The notes beneath the pieces are model-generated. The model had not been told where the DNA came from. It saw only the letters and a list, made by a program, of their open reading frames with translations, and ran no database searches. DNA of 64,000 nucleotides. It comes from Plantactinospora sp. BC1. Lineage in GTDB: Bacteria; Actinomycetota; Actinomycetes; Mycobacteriales; Micromonosporaceae. The translations under genes and the position numbers were made by a program. Numbering within the stretch: the stretch's first letter is position 1; each line of letters starts with the position of its first letter. The stretch lies in NCBI RefSeq assembly GCF_003030345.1, contig NZ_CP028158.1, positions 6,200,001 to 6,264,000 on the forward strand. Direction: 5' to 3'. Below, in pieces: positions 8,468 through 17,238 of this stretch.

Positions 8468-8481
8468 TGGGAGCGTTCCCA
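8468..8481. promoter_or_regulatory. LacI/CebR-like operator (copy 1)
   Basis: TGGGAGCGTTCCCA differs by one base from TGGGAGCGCTCCCA, the 14-bp palindrome recognised by CebR-type LacI regulators of cellobiose and cellulase genes in Streptomyces (established knowledge). It sits about 10 bp downstream of the predicted transcription start, ideal for repression. The same core with identical 3' flank CGGCGT recurs at 20887-20900. Confidence 0.55.
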
Positions 8482-8522
8482 CGGCGTGGGTCCGCAGGTA
8501 CGGGACGGGGGAGGTCGGCCGC

Positions 8523-9287
8523 ATGAGCACGATCCGGCTGCTCGTGGCCAACGGTTGCAGCTTCGCCCGGGGCGCCGAACTGGCCGAGCCGGAGCGGGAC
8601 GCCTGGCCGGCCGTACTCGGGCGACAGCTCGGCATCGACGTGGTCAACCTGGCCTGCGACGGCGGCTCCAACCGGCGGGCCGTCCGCACCACCGTGCAGC
8701 ACCTGGAGTCGATCCGGGCGGCGCACGGGATCGACTACGACCAGATCCTCTTCGTCAACATGTGGACCGCGCTGAGCCGCAACGAGTACTACGACAGCGG
8801 GATCGAGGACGGCCCGGTCCGCCCCGACCTCGGGGTACGCCCGGCGCTCCCCGGCGAGCTGCACTGGCAGCGGGTCGCCGACTGGAAGGCCGCCGAGGGG
8901 GACAAGCCGTCGAAGGCGTACCTGCGGCACCTCTTCAACCCCACCGGCGAGACGGTCAACTTCTTCGTCGACTGGCTGCTGCTGGAGCACCACCTCACCG
9001 GTCGCGGCGTGCCGAGCCGGTTCGCGTTCGCCTGGGAGATCCTGCCCGACCCGGTCCCGGCCGAGGCGGTACCGGTGATGCGCGCGCTCCGCGCCGACCT
9101 GGTCTTCGGGACGCTGCCGCCCCGGCCGGAGCAGACCTTCCGGGAGATGGTCTTCGGCCGGGTGCCGTTCGGCGACTGGGACCATCCGCTCCGGGAGGGG
9201 CACCAGCACTTCGCCGCCGCCATGTCGCACTGGCTCGGCGGCGACGAGCGACTGCGCTTCCCACCGACCGGACGGAGCCGGCGATGA
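8523..9287 (+). CDS. SGNH/GDSL-like protein of unknown function
   Basis: A 254-residue protein opening with a strand and the motif NGCSFARG, followed by LACDGGSNRRAV, FVNMWTALSRNEYY and, near the C-terminus, WDHPLREGHQHFA. These match blocks I, II, III and V (Asp and His three apart) of SGNH hydrolases. The block I residue is Ser13 within GCSF. No signal peptide is seen. The ATG is preceded by GGGGGAGG nine bases upstream. The stop overlaps the start of the GT2 gene, so the two are coupled. A role in adding or removing an acyl group on the cluster's glycoside is inference. Confidence 0.7.
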   Translation: MSTIRLLVANGCSFARGAELAEPERDAWPAVLGRQLGIDVVNLACDGGSNRRAVRTTVQHLESIRAAHGIDYDQILFVNMWTALSRNEYYDSGIEDGPVRPDLGVRPALPGELHWQRVADWKAAEGDKPSKAYLRHLFNPTGETVNFFVDWLLLEHHLTGRGVPSRFAFAWEILPDPVPAEAVPVMRALRADLVFGTLPPRPEQTFREMVFGRVPFGDWDHPLREGHQHFAAAMSHWLGGDERLRFPPTGRSRR

Positions 9288-9313
9288 CCGTACAGGCGAT
9301 GACCGTACAGGCG
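9284..9313 (+). repeat. Duplicated start-codon segment of the GT2 gene
   Basis: ATGACCGTACAGGCG occurs twice in a row, giving two equivalent ATG starts five codons apart. Either may be used; only the first overlaps the upstream stop codon. Confidence 0.9.
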
Positions 9314-10228
9314 ACGACCTCGACGACGGCGGGCCCGGCGGCCGATCCGCCGGTCCGGACCGGGCCGGGGCTGGTCTCGGTGATCATGCCGGCCCGCAAC
9401 GGCGCGGCGACCATCGGCGCGCAGCTCGCGGCGCTGGCCCGGCAGACCTACCCCGGACGCTGGGAACTCGTCGTGGTCGACAACGGCTCCACCGACGGTA
9501 CGCCGGAACTCGTCGCCGCCTTCGCCGACCGGCTGCCCGGGCTCCGGCTGCACCGGGCGGGCGCCCGGGCCGGCACCAGCTACGCCCGCAACGAGGGCTG
9601 CCGGGTGAGCCGGGGCGAACTGCTGCTCTTCTGCGACCAGGACGACGTGGTCGCGCCCGACTGGGTGGCCGGGATGGTACGCGGACTCGCCGAGTTCCCC
9701 GCCGTCGGCGGACACGTCGAACGCCGGCTGCTCAACGACGACGTCTCGCTGGCCACCCGCCCCGAGAAGCCGGCCGGCTCACTCCAGTCCGGATTCGACT
9801 TCCTCCCGTACGCCCTCGGCGCCAACTGCGGGGTGCGCCGGACCGTCTTCGAGGAGCTGGGCGGCTTCGACCCGGCCTACCGGTACGGCTCGGACGAGGT
9901 CAGCTTCTTCTGGCGGGCGCAGCTCGCCGGGTACCCGATCGGGGCGCTGCCGGACGCGGTGGTGCACTACCGGCTGCGTCGTCGGCTCCCGGAGATGGCC
10001 CGGCAGTACTACTCGTACGGCCTCAGCCATCCCCGGCTCTACCGCGACTTCGCCGCCGCCGGGCTACCCCGCTCGGTCCGGCCGGCCGCCCGGGAGTGGC
10101 GCTGGCTGCTGCGCCACCTGCCCGACCTGGTCCGCTCCCGCAAAGCCCGCGCCGTCTGGGTGACCCGGTGCGCGATGCGCTGCGGTCGGATCGTCGGCAG
10201 CCTGCGCAACCGGGTCGTCTTCCCCTAG
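9284..10228 (+). CDS. Family 2 glycosyltransferase
   Basis: This 314-residue GT-A enzyme carries VSVIMPARNGAATIGAQLAAL, the strand-turn VVVDNGSTDGTPEL, the acceptor/donor segment SYARNEGCRVSRGELLLFCD and the metal-binding aspartates in FCDQDDVV. The later GGFDPAYRYGSDEVSFFWRA matches the GT2 ED-type active site. The ATG overlaps the stop of the SGNH gene (ATGA). The first 15 bases after the start are exactly duplicated, giving MTVQAMTVQA. It presumably transfers a sugar from a nucleotide donor to the cluster product. The last 165 bp overlap the convergent Gfo/Idh gene on the other strand. Confidence 0.88.
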   Translation: MTVQAMTVQATTSTTAGPAADPPVRTGPGLVSVIMPARNGAATIGAQLAALARQTYPGRWELVVVDNGSTDGTPELVAAFADRLPGLRLHRAGARAGTSYARNEGCRVSRGELLLFCDQDDVVAPDWVAGMVRGLAEFPAVGGHVERRLLNDDVSLATRPEKPAGSLQSGFDFLPYALGANCGVRRTVFEELGGFDPAYRYGSDEVSFFWRAQLAGYPIGALPDAVVHYRLRRRLPEMARQYYSYGLSHPRLYRDFAAAGLPRSVRPAAREWRWLLRHLPDLVRSRKARAVWVTRCAMRCGRIVGSLRNRVVFP

Positions 10229-11350
10229 CCCGGCAGGGCGGGCGTCGCCCCGGACCGGCCCGGCAGGGAGGACGTCGCCCCGGGCCGGCCCGCCGTCCGC
10301 CCCGGTCCAGCGGTCGTCCGGCGCCGCCGGCCAGTCGTCGTCGGCCGGATAGCGCACCCCGGTCCGCGCCCGGGCGGCGTCCAGGATCCGCAGCACCGCC
10401 ACGGTGTCGGCCAGGGTGGCGAGCGGGCTCTCGGTCAGCCCGGTCCGCAGGCAGCGCATCACCTCGACCGCCTCGTGCACGAACCCCTCCCCCTGGTAGG
10501 GCACCTCGACGATCCGGGGCTCGGCGTCACCCTGCCGCAGGGTCAGCCTGGCGGGCCGGAAGAACCCCCGGTCCAGCTCGATCCGGCCGGCGCTGCCGCA
10601 GACCGTCGCCGTCCACGGCGTGTCGGCGACGATCGAGCAGGAGAGGCTGGCCAGCGCGCCGTCCGGATAGCCCAGCACCAGCGCGGTGGTCTCGTCGACG
10701 CCGTACGGGCTCAGCGTGGCGACCCCGGTGACCGTCTCGGGTGTTCCGAGCAGCAACTGGGCCAGCGTCACCGGATAGACCCCGAGATCCAGCAGGGCAC
10801 CGCCGCCGAGCGCCGGGTCCCGCAGCCGGTGACCCGGGTCGACCGGCCCCACCAGGCCGAAGTCCGCCTGCACCAGCCGGGGTACCCCGACCGCGCCGTC
10901 CCGGACCAGGGTCACCAGCCGGCGGATCGCCGGCACGCAGCGCATCCACATCGCCTCCATCAGGAAGAGACCGGACGAGCGGGCCCGGGCCACCAGGTCG
11001 ACGGCCTGGCCGGCGTTGAGGGTGAACGGCTTCTCGCAGAGCACCGACCGGCCGGCGTCCAGGCAGAGCGCGGTGGCGGCGTGGTGGCTCGCGTGCGGGG
11101 TCGCCACGTAGACCACGTCGACCCGGTCGTCGGCGGCGAGACCCGCCCAACTGCCGTGCGCGCGCGGAATCGCGTACCGGGTGGCGAACCGCTCGGCCGC
11201 CTCCCCGGTACGCGAGCCGACCGCCACCACCTCGGCGTCCGGCAGCCGCAGCAGGTCCTCGACGAAGCGCCCGGCCATCCAGCCGGTGCCGAGCACACCC
11301 CACCGGACCGGCCGGTCGGCGGGACGGACCGGCGGCCGTGCCGCGCTCAC
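10064..11350 (-). CDS. Gfo/Idh/MocA-family oxidoreductase with long C-terminal tail
   Basis: Residues 1-345 form a Gfo/Idh/MocA NAD(P)-dependent dehydrogenase: GVLGTGWMAGRFVEDLL is the nucleotide-binding turn, CEKPFTLNAGQA carries the EKP motif, and GGGALLDLGVYPVTLAQLL the second-domain helix. Such enzymes oxidise or reduce a hydroxyl of sugars or inositols. About 80 residues of Gly/Ala/Pro-rich sequence follow the fold and overlap the antisense end of the GT2 gene, so the tail may be unselected read-through. The GTG start overlaps the stop of the TIM-barrel gene (GTGA). Last gene of the minus-strand operon. Confidence 0.85.
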   Translation of the reverse strand: MSAARPPVRPADRPVRWGVLGTGWMAGRFVEDLLRLPDAEVVAVGSRTGEAAERFATRYAIPRAHGSWAGLAADDRVDVVYVATPHASHHAATALCLDAGRSVLCEKPFTLNAGQAVDLVARARSSGLFLMEAMWMRCVPAIRRLVTLVRDGAVGVPRLVQADFGLVGPVDPGHRLRDPALGGGALLDLGVYPVTLAQLLLGTPETVTGVATLSPYGVDETTALVLGYPDGALASLSCSIVADTPWTATVCGSAGRIELDRGFFRPARLTLRQGDAEPRIVEVPYQGEGFVHEAVEVMRCLRTGLTESPLATLADTVAVLRILDAARARTGVRYPADDDWPAAPDDRWTGADGGPARGDVLPAGPVRGDARPAGLGEDDPVAQAADDPTAAHRAPGHPDGAGFAGADQVGQVAQQPAPLPGGRPDRAG

Positions 11351-12273
11351 CGGCCGGACCCCGCCGCACCCGCCAGCGCCGCCGCACCGCTGGCCAGTTC
11401 CCCGACCGCCTCCGCCTCGGCCGCCGCGTGCCGGCGGGCGAGGTCGTCGCGGAGCGCCAGACAGTCGCGTACGTAGTCGCCGGCCCGGGCGATCGGCGGG
11501 TGCGGGTCACCGTCGCCGCAGTACTCGACACAGATCGCCGGTACGCCGAGCGAGTCCGCCTTGGTGATCCAGGCGTAGTTGTCCAATACCCCGTCGGCGG
11601 TGTCCACGTTGAAGTCGGCCCGTCCGCCGTCCGGGTGCAGGTTCTTCAGGTGGAAGTAGCCGAGCCGGCCGGCGAGCTGGTCGAGCACGTCGGGATTCCG
11701 GTCGGCCGCGCTGACCACGTAGGCGTTGCCGGGATCGGCGGTGGCGACCACGGCCGGATGGTCCACCATCGCCAGCAGCTTCGCGGTGCCGGCCACCGTG
11801 TCGTGTACCGAGCCGGGATACACCTCCACCCCCACCCGTACGCCGTGCCGGGCCGCGTGGTCGCCGAGCCGGCGGTAGCCCTCGGCGGCCCGCTCATAGT
11901 GCACCTGCTCGGCCAGGGCGCTGCCGTTGACCCGCCAGTCGTCCGGATCCCGTTCCAGGGTCCCGGACCAGCCGTTGACCATCTCGATCCCGGCGGCCGC
12001 GGCGGCGGCGATGGTCCGCTCGGCCAGGGCCAGCGAGGCTGCCCGGGCCGACCGGTCGTCGCCGACGAAGTCCCCGGTGTAGCCGACGCAGTGCACGCCC
12101 ACCCCGTACCGCCGGCCGAGCGCCGCCGCCGCCGCGACCTCGCTCTCGACCCGGGACGGGTCGAAGTGGAAGTGGACCAGCTCGATGCCGTCCCAGCCGT
12201 GCCGCGCGGCGACCGCGAAGACGTGCCGCAGGGGGTACCGGCGGAAGGTGTAGCTGTGCAGGACGAGCTTCAT
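11347..12273 (-). CDS. Sugar phosphate isomerase/epimerase (xylose isomerase-like TIM barrel)
   Basis: The 308-residue protein is an AP_endonuc_2/IolE-IolI-type TIM barrel. It shows the opening strand LVLHSYTFRRYPL, GWDGIELVHFHFD, the metal-ligand strands GVRVGVEVYPG (Glu), TADPGNAY (Asp), YFHLKNLH (His) and the C-terminal ICVEYCGDGDPHPP (Glu). Family members isomerise or epimerise sugars and cyclitols such as inosose. The ATG overlaps the stop of the upstream Gfo/Idh gene, so it is made together with the two dehydrogenases, a combination also seen in inositol metabolism. The final 35 residues are alanine-rich. Confidence 0.87.
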   Translation of the reverse strand: MKLVLHSYTFRRYPLRHVFAVAARHGWDGIELVHFHFDPSRVESEVAAAAALGRRYGVGVHCVGYTGDFVGDDRSARAASLALAERTIAAAAAAGIEMVNGWSGTLERDPDDWRVNGSALAEQVHYERAAEGYRRLGDHAARHGVRVGVEVYPGSVHDTVAGTAKLLAMVDHPAVVATADPGNAYVVSAADRNPDVLDQLAGRLGYFHLKNLHPDGGRADFNVDTADGVLDNYAWITKADSLGVPAICVEYCGDGDPHPPIARAGDYVRDCLALRDDLARRHAAAEAEAVGELASGAAALAGAAGSGR

Positions 12274-13280
12274 GGGTTCTGCCCTCCGGTCAACGCCAAC
12301 CGCACTCCGCCGTTGGCGACGCTTCGTTCCAGTGCGTGCAACACCCGCAGGTCCCGCAGTCCACGGGCGACGCCCACCTCGACCGGTACCGGCTGTCCGG
12401 CCGCGCTGGCCGCGAACGCCCGGTACTGGGCGAGGTACGGATCCACCGGTTCCGGACGCAGCCAGCGCCGTCCCCGTTCGTCGCAGACCAGCACCGAGCC
12501 GCCGGAGTCCATCGCCCACGAGTTCCGGACCACCAGCAGGCCCCGCTCGCAGACGACGGTGTAGCGCGAGACGCCGGTCTCCGGTGGCTCGGTGAAGGAC
12601 GACTCGACCTGGAGCCGCCGCTCGTCGCCGAACCACACCGTCGCCTCGACGAAGATCTCGGTCTGCTCCCGGTCACCGGCGGGATAGCCGGTGGCCCGGC
12701 AGGCGGTCGGCGCGGCGTCGAAGACGTCGGCCGCGGTCAGCAACGGATAGATCGCCAGGTCGCCGAGGCAGCCGAGGCCACTCTCGGCCCGCCGGTTACG
12801 CCAGTCCCGCTGCCGGTGCCCGAGGTGGCAGGCGGCGATCGACCGGGGTGCGCCGAGCCGTCCGGAGCGGACCAGCTCGACCACCGCCCGGTTGTAGGCG
12901 TTGTACCGGGACATGTAGCCGATCATCGCGGGCGCGCCGGAGGCCATCGCGGCGCGCAGAATCCACTGTCCACCGGCGACGGTGTCGGCGAGCGGCTTCT
13001 CCACCAGGGTCGGTACGCCCCGGGCCAGCGCCCGGCAGGCGTACTCGGCGTGCCGCCGGTTGGGCGTCGCCACGTGCACCCCGTCCAGCGGCGTACGCAG
13101 GAAGTCCCGCACGTCCGTCCCGGACCAGACGCCCGGTACCTCGGCAGCGACCGCCCGCAGCGCCGCCTCGTCGGAGTCGAGTACGGCGACCAGGCGCAGG
13201 TCGTCGGCGGCGGCGATCGCCGGCAGCAGCGCCCGGCGGGTCAGGAACCCGGCGCCGACGATGCCGATCCGGAACGTCAT
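12270..13280 (-). CDS. Gfo/Idh/MocA-family oxidoreductase
   Basis: This second dehydrogenase (336 residues) has GIVGAGFLTRRALLPAI for NAD(P) binding, VHVATPNRRHAEYACRAL and VEKPLADTVAGGQWIL with the EKP motif, and a normal C-terminal beta-sheet domain. It is no more than a distant paralogue of the Gfo/Idh protein at the end of the operon and lacks that protein's tail. The ATG overlaps the stop of the SIS-type gene (ATGA). A frame continues open upstream, but the coupling makes 13280 the clear start. Substrate probably a keto-cyclitol or sugar; inference from context. Confidence 0.88.
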   Translation of the reverse strand: MTFRIGIVGAGFLTRRALLPAIAAADDLRLVAVLDSDEAALRAVAAEVPGVWSGTDVRDFLRTPLDGVHVATPNRRHAEYACRALARGVPTLVEKPLADTVAGGQWILRAAMASGAPAMIGYMSRYNAYNRAVVELVRSGRLGAPRSIAACHLGHRQRDWRNRRAESGLGCLGDLAIYPLLTAADVFDAAPTACRATGYPAGDREQTEIFVEATVWFGDERRLQVESSFTEPPETGVSRYTVVCERGLLVVRNSWAMDSGGSVLVCDERGRRWLRPEPVDPYLAQYRAFAASAAGQPVPVEVGVARGLRDLRVLHALERSVANGGVRLALTGGQNP

Positions 13281-14830
13281 CGGACCCGCTCCGGCCCGCC
13301 GCGCCAGTGCAGCAGCAGGCTGCGCGGCGCCAGCGAGCGGTGGGTGGCCACGGCGATCGCGTCCAGGGTGTGCCGTTGGGCCGCCAGCGCGCCGTCCAGG
13401 GCCGAGTCGCCGGTGCCGACCGGCGGGTCCGGGTCGAGCAGCACCGCCACCCCGACCGATCGGGTGTGCCAGACCAGTTGGTAGGAGTGGTGGTTCCAGC
13501 CGCTGCCCTCGTGCACCTCGATTGGGCGGCCGAGCCGCTGCGCCAGCCGCTCCGCCTCGACCCCGGTGGCCGGGCCGGCACCGTAGCCGACGACGTGAAC
13601 GGCGGTGAGGTCGGGCCGCCGGGCCAGCCAGCCGGCGAGTACCCCGGCGAGTTCGTCGGTACCGGCGACCGCGTCCGCCCCGGTGGGCCGGTCGGCAGCG
13701 GTCGGGGCCGCCGGGACCAGCCGCTTGTAATGGTCCACGGCGTCGTGGGTGGCGAACCGCAACCCGTGCCGCACCGCGACGCAGGCGACCAGGGCGGCGA
13801 CCGCGTAGCAGGCGGCCATCGCGGCGGCGACCGCACCGGCCGCCCCGGCCGGCCGGGACAGCGTGGAGATGCCCGCCGCGACGTCGACCACCAGCGCCGG
13901 CGGCGTCCGCTCGTCGACGTGCTCGTCGACGTGCCGGCCGCCGGAGGCCGGTCCGGCCGCAACGTCCGGCCCCGAGGCCGGTCCGGCCGCCACGTCCGGC
14001 CCGGAGGCCGGTCCGGCCGCCACGTCCGGCCACGGCCGGAACCGTTCGGACTTGCCGCCCCAGCCCTGCCGGGCCGCCTGGAGGGTCCAGAGCCGCAGCC
14101 CCGGGCCGGCGCCGGGCGGCAGCCGGAACAGCACCCGGGGCCGGCCGGTCGCCGGCAGCCGGGCCGACTCCTCGCCGGCCCACTCGCCGATCGCCCGGGC
14201 CGCACCGGCGAACGCCCGGTAGGCGTCGTCGAAGTGCGGCCAGCTCAGCATCCGGGCGGCGAGCAGCGCCGGCACCGAGAGTGGGGCGTGGTAGAGGGCC
14301 ACCTGGTCGGGCCCGCCGCCCACCGAGAGGGTGCCGCCGCGTTCGCTGAGCCAGGCCGGGGCCGCCCCGCCGGTCCGGTGCCGGGCCAGCGCGAGGGTGG
14401 CGGCCAGCAGCCGGGTCTCCCGGGTACGCCCGGAGGCGCTGACCGCGAACCCGGCGACGGCGCCCCGCCCCGGCCACTCGTGCAGCGTCCGGCGCACCGT
14501 CTCCGGGTCGAGCGAGTCAAGTACCCGGATCGCGGACTGTCCCGGCACCGCCTCGGAGATCGCCCGCAGCCCGAAGGCCCAACCGCCGGTACCGACGAAG
14601 ACCGCCCGCCGGCAGCCGCGCAGCAGGGTACCGCCGCCCCGTTCGGCGGTGAGCCGGGAGACTCTCGGCCAGGCCGGCGGGTGTACCCAGCCGAGCCGGG
14701 GCACCCCGGCGAGGCTGGCGAGCGCGGCGACCGTACCCGCCGGACCGTGCCGCTCGCCGCTGGCGGCCGCCCGCACGTACGCCCAGAGTTCGGCTCCGCT
14801 CGGCTCGACCGCCCAGTGCCGCCCGGTCAC
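13277..14830 (-). CDS. SIS/phosphoglucose-isomerase-like protein
   Basis: The 517-residue product resembles the double-SIS fold of glucose-6-phosphate isomerases. Subdomain 1 has AVFVGTGGWAFGLRAI and VAGFAVSASGRTRETRLLA (phosphate-binding Ser/Thr). Subdomain 2 has VHVVGYGAGPATGVEAERLA and the conserved-looking EGSGWNHHSYQL. A Gly/Ala/Pro linker with three GPDVAAGPAS units separates them. It could isomerise an aldose/ketose phosphate feeding the cyclase, or act on an aminated sugar. The GTG at 14830 overlaps the stop of the ROK-ADH gene (GTGA). It is more diverged than housekeeping Pgi. Confidence 0.72.
   Translation of the reverse strand: MTGRHWAVEPSGAELWAYVRAAASGERHGPAGTVAALASLAGVPRLGWVHPPAWPRVSRLTAERGGGTLLRGCRRAVFVGTGGWAFGLRAISEAVPGQSAIRVLDSLDPETVRRTLHEWPGRGAVAGFAVSASGRTRETRLLAATLALARHRTGGAAPAWLSERGGTLSVGGGPDQVALYHAPLSVPALLAARMLSWPHFDDAYRAFAGAARAIGEWAGEESARLPATGRPRVLFRLPPGAGPGLRLWTLQAARQGWGGKSERFRPWPDVAAGPASGPDVAAGPASGPDVAAGPASGGRHVDEHVDERTPPALVVDVAAGISTLSRPAGAAGAVAAAMAACYAVAALVACVAVRHGLRFATHDAVDHYKRLVPAAPTAADRPTGADAVAGTDELAGVLAGWLARRPDLTAVHVVGYGAGPATGVEAERLAQRLGRPIEVHEGSGWNHHSYQLVWHTRSVGVAVLLDPDPPVGTGDSALDGALAAQRHTLDAIAVATHRSLAPRSLLLHWRGGPERVR
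13950..14033. repeat. 30-bp tandem repeat, about 2.8 copies
   Basis: Near-identical 30-bp units starting GGTCCGGCCGCAACGTCCGG, or the same with C for A, lie at 13950, 13980 and 14010. They encode the GPDVAAGPAS linker of the SIS-type protein on the minus strand. Confidence 0.9.
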
Positions 14831-17238
14831 GGCGTACCCCGTCGGGCCGGCACCGGGGAGACCACCGTGCCGTCGAGCCGGAAGTCGACCACGACCCGCA
14901 GCGGCGGGCCGCCGCCGACCGTGCCGTGGTCGAGGAGTTCGGTCGCCACGCCCGGCAGCGCGGGCAGCGAGACGAGGTGGCTGACCAGCGGCGCCAGGTC
15001 GAGCACGGCCGCGGTGCCGCCCCCGGTGAGCAGCTCGCGGGCGGCGGCGAAGTCCTCGGCGCGCCCGCCCCGGGTGCCGACCACGGTGCACCGGCCACCG
15101 GCCGGGTTGGGCACGATCCGACGCTCACCGGCCCGCACCGGTCCCGGGTCCAGTGCCGCGCCGTCGCCGACCCGAAGCAGCCGGCCGGTCCGGAAGCCGC
15201 CGAACAGGTGCAGGCCGGCCCCGTCGGCCAGCGCCGGCCAGCTGAGTTCGGCCGCCGCCGGCCCGCCGTCACCGGCCACCGCCAGCACCGCCAGCTCGGC
15301 GCCCCGGCCGGCGGTGGCCGACCGTACCCCGGTGGCGAGTCCCGGCCCGAGCGGCAGCACCGCGTCCGGGGCCGGCAGTCCACGGTGGACGGCGGCGTGC
15401 AGCCTGCGGTCGCTCCGGCCGGCGACGATCACGGTACGGGCGCCACGGGCGCGGGCGACGGCGAGGTGCAGCAGGCCGAGTACGCCGGCACCGACGACGA
15501 GGACGTCCCGGCCGGCCCAGTCCGCGGCGAGGGCCCGGTGTGCCCGCAGTACCGCCGCCAGCGGCTCCAGCAGCACCCACTCCGGGCCACAGCCCGCCGG
15601 CACCTCGACGAGCTGCCCCTGTGCCAGCGCGCCCAGGTCGCTGACGAGCAGGTCCCGGAACACCCCGGGCAGGTTGTGCCCGAGCTTGAGGTAGTCGTCG
15701 GTCGGGTGGTTGGGGTTGAGCGTCACCAGGTCGCCGGGGCGCGGGCCGGAGACCGCCGTACCCACCTCGACCACCTCGGCCACGCACTCGTGCCCGAGCA
15801 CCCCCGGTTCCAGGCCCCGTTCGCCGCGCAGGATCTCCAGGTCGGTGCCGCAGAGGCCGGCGTACCTCGGCATGAGCAGCAGTTGCTCGCGGCCACAGCG
15901 CGGCCGGGCGCCGGTGGTCAGGAGCAGCCGCGACTCGCCGACGGGCTTGACCAGCTCGCGGATCTCGGCCCGCCGCGCGGCGAGGTAGCCGGCCATCCCG
16001 GTCAGGGTGGCCGACTCGGCGTCGTCGGGGACGTGCAGCAGCCCGTCCCGCTCGGCGGCCGTCCAGCCGGCGAACCAGCCGGCGTCGACGCAGAGCTGCG
16101 CCAGCCATCCGCGCAGGGCGGCGAACCAGGGTGCGCCGACGCCGTGCGCGAAGCCGCCGACCACCACCACGCGGCAGAGCCCGAGCTGGGCGCAGACCTG
16201 CAACAGCGCCACCGCGAGGTGCCGGGTCGCCGCACGCACCAGGTCGGTGACGAACGCGTCGCCGGTCCGGGCGGCGTCGGCGAGCGCCCGGCCGTCGATC
16301 CGGTCCGGGTCGCCGCCGACCAGCCGGTGCAGTACCGAACCGGCGAAGTCGGTCGGCTCCTGCCGGGCGCGCCGGGCCGCCGCCCGCAGCACCGCCGGCC
16401 CGGAGCTGTACGCGCAGAGGTCCGCCACCGCACCGCAGTCGCACCACGGCAGGTCCAGTGTGGCCAGTTCCTCGCGGGCGGCCCGGTCTCCGGCGGCGGC
16501 GGCCCGGCCGAGCCGGGCGGCACCGGCCGGTCCACCGGGTACCGCGTCGAGCCGGCTCGGTTCCACCGGCACGTGCCCGATCTCCCCGCCCAGCCCGGTC
16601 GGGTCGGCGAGCAGCTTGGCGGTGCCGGGCAGCCGGTCGTCGAAGACCTTGACCGCCACGCCGGTGCTGACGGTGAGCAGGGCGAACCGGCCGAGCCGCC
16701 GGTAGTGCCAGGCCGCCGCGGCGACGTCGTTGAGTACGGTGACCCGGGCCCACGGCAGTCGGGCCCGCAGCGCGGCCCGTACGTCGTAGCCGGCCGACCG
16801 CGCCTGCCAGAGCACGCTGGCGTCCCGGACCACCCCCTCGGCGGTGACCACCGCGCCGAAGGCGACCCCGACGTCGCGCCGGCCGGTGGGCTCGGCGGCC
16901 CGGTGCAGCCGGTCGGCCTCGGCGGCGATCCGGTCCAGCAGGTCGTCCCGGACGACGGCCAGCGGGATCTCCGGCCGGTCGCGCCGGGTCGGGGTGGCGA
17001 ACCGGACCACCTCGCCGACCAGCCGTCCCCGCTCGGCCAGCGCCAACCGGGTCCAGGTGCCGCCGACGTCGACCACCACGCCCCGCTCCGCCGCCGCCCC
17101 GGGCCACCCGTCCGGGCCCGTCCCCGCCGTGCCGGCGGCATCCGGTGCGCCGTCCCGGCCGGTGCCCGCCGTTCCGCCCGGCTGCCGTTCCTGCCCCGTC
17201 ATCCGCGTCTGCCCGTCCTGCCCGGTGCCTCCGGTCAC
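14827..17238 (-). CDS. ROK-family sugar kinase fused to a zinc-type alcohol dehydrogenase
   Basis: An 803-residue two-enzyme fusion. Residues about 50-400 are a ROK kinase: VVVDVGGTWTRLALAE is the ATP phosphate loop, VLNDVAAAAW carries the catalytic Asp, LGGEIGHVPVE the ROK GEIGH motif, and CDCGAVADLCAYSSG the zinc-binding CxCG motif. Residues about 425-803 form an MDR dehydrogenase: YAGLCGTDLEI (first zinc Cys), GVLGHECVAEVVEVG (GHE motif), and VLVVGAGVLGLLHLAVA (NAD turn). ROK kinases act on cyclitols in valienamine pathways (ValC/AcbM, established knowledge), and ADHs oxidise cyclitols there. The GTG overlaps the cyclase stop (GTGA). A tail-like Gly-rich leader precedes the kinase, so an internal ATG is possible. 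Confidence 0.85.
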   Translation of the reverse strand: MTGGTGQDGQTRMTGQERQPGGTAGTGRDGAPDAAGTAGTGPDGWPGAAAERGVVVDVGGTWTRLALAERGRLVGEVVRFATPTRRDRPEIPLAVVRDDLLDRIAAEADRLHRAAEPTGRRDVGVAFGAVVTAEGVVRDASVLWQARSAGYDVRAALRARLPWARVTVLNDVAAAAWHYRRLGRFALLTVSTGVAVKVFDDRLPGTAKLLADPTGLGGEIGHVPVEPSRLDAVPGGPAGAARLGRAAAAGDRAAREELATLDLPWCDCGAVADLCAYSSGPAVLRAAARRARQEPTDFAGSVLHRLVGGDPDRIDGRALADAARTGDAFVTDLVRAATRHLAVALLQVCAQLGLCRVVVVGGFAHGVGAPWFAALRGWLAQLCVDAGWFAGWTAAERDGLLHVPDDAESATLTGMAGYLAARRAEIRELVKPVGESRLLLTTGARPRCGREQLLLMPRYAGLCGTDLEILRGERGLEPGVLGHECVAEVVEVGTAVSGPRPGDLVTLNPNHPTDDYLKLGHNLPGVFRDLLVSDLGALAQGQLVEVPAGCGPEWVLLEPLAAVLRAHRALAADWAGRDVLVVGAGVLGLLHLAVARARGARTVIVAGRSDRRLHAAVHRGLPAPDAVLPLGPGLATGVRSATAGRGAELAVLAVAGDGGPAAAELSWPALADGAGLHLFGGFRTGRLLRVGDGAALDPGPVRAGERRIVPNPAGGRCTVVGTRGGRAEDFAAARELLTGGGTAAVLDLAPLVSHLVSLPALPGVATELLDHGTVGGGPPLRVVVDFRLDGTVVSPVPARRGTP

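Noticed and set aside
14827-17238. ROK-ADH fusion as an assembly error joining two genes
   Set aside because: The linker between the domains is continuous, codon use is uniform and no RBS or start candidate is seen at the domain border, so a real fusion is more likely.
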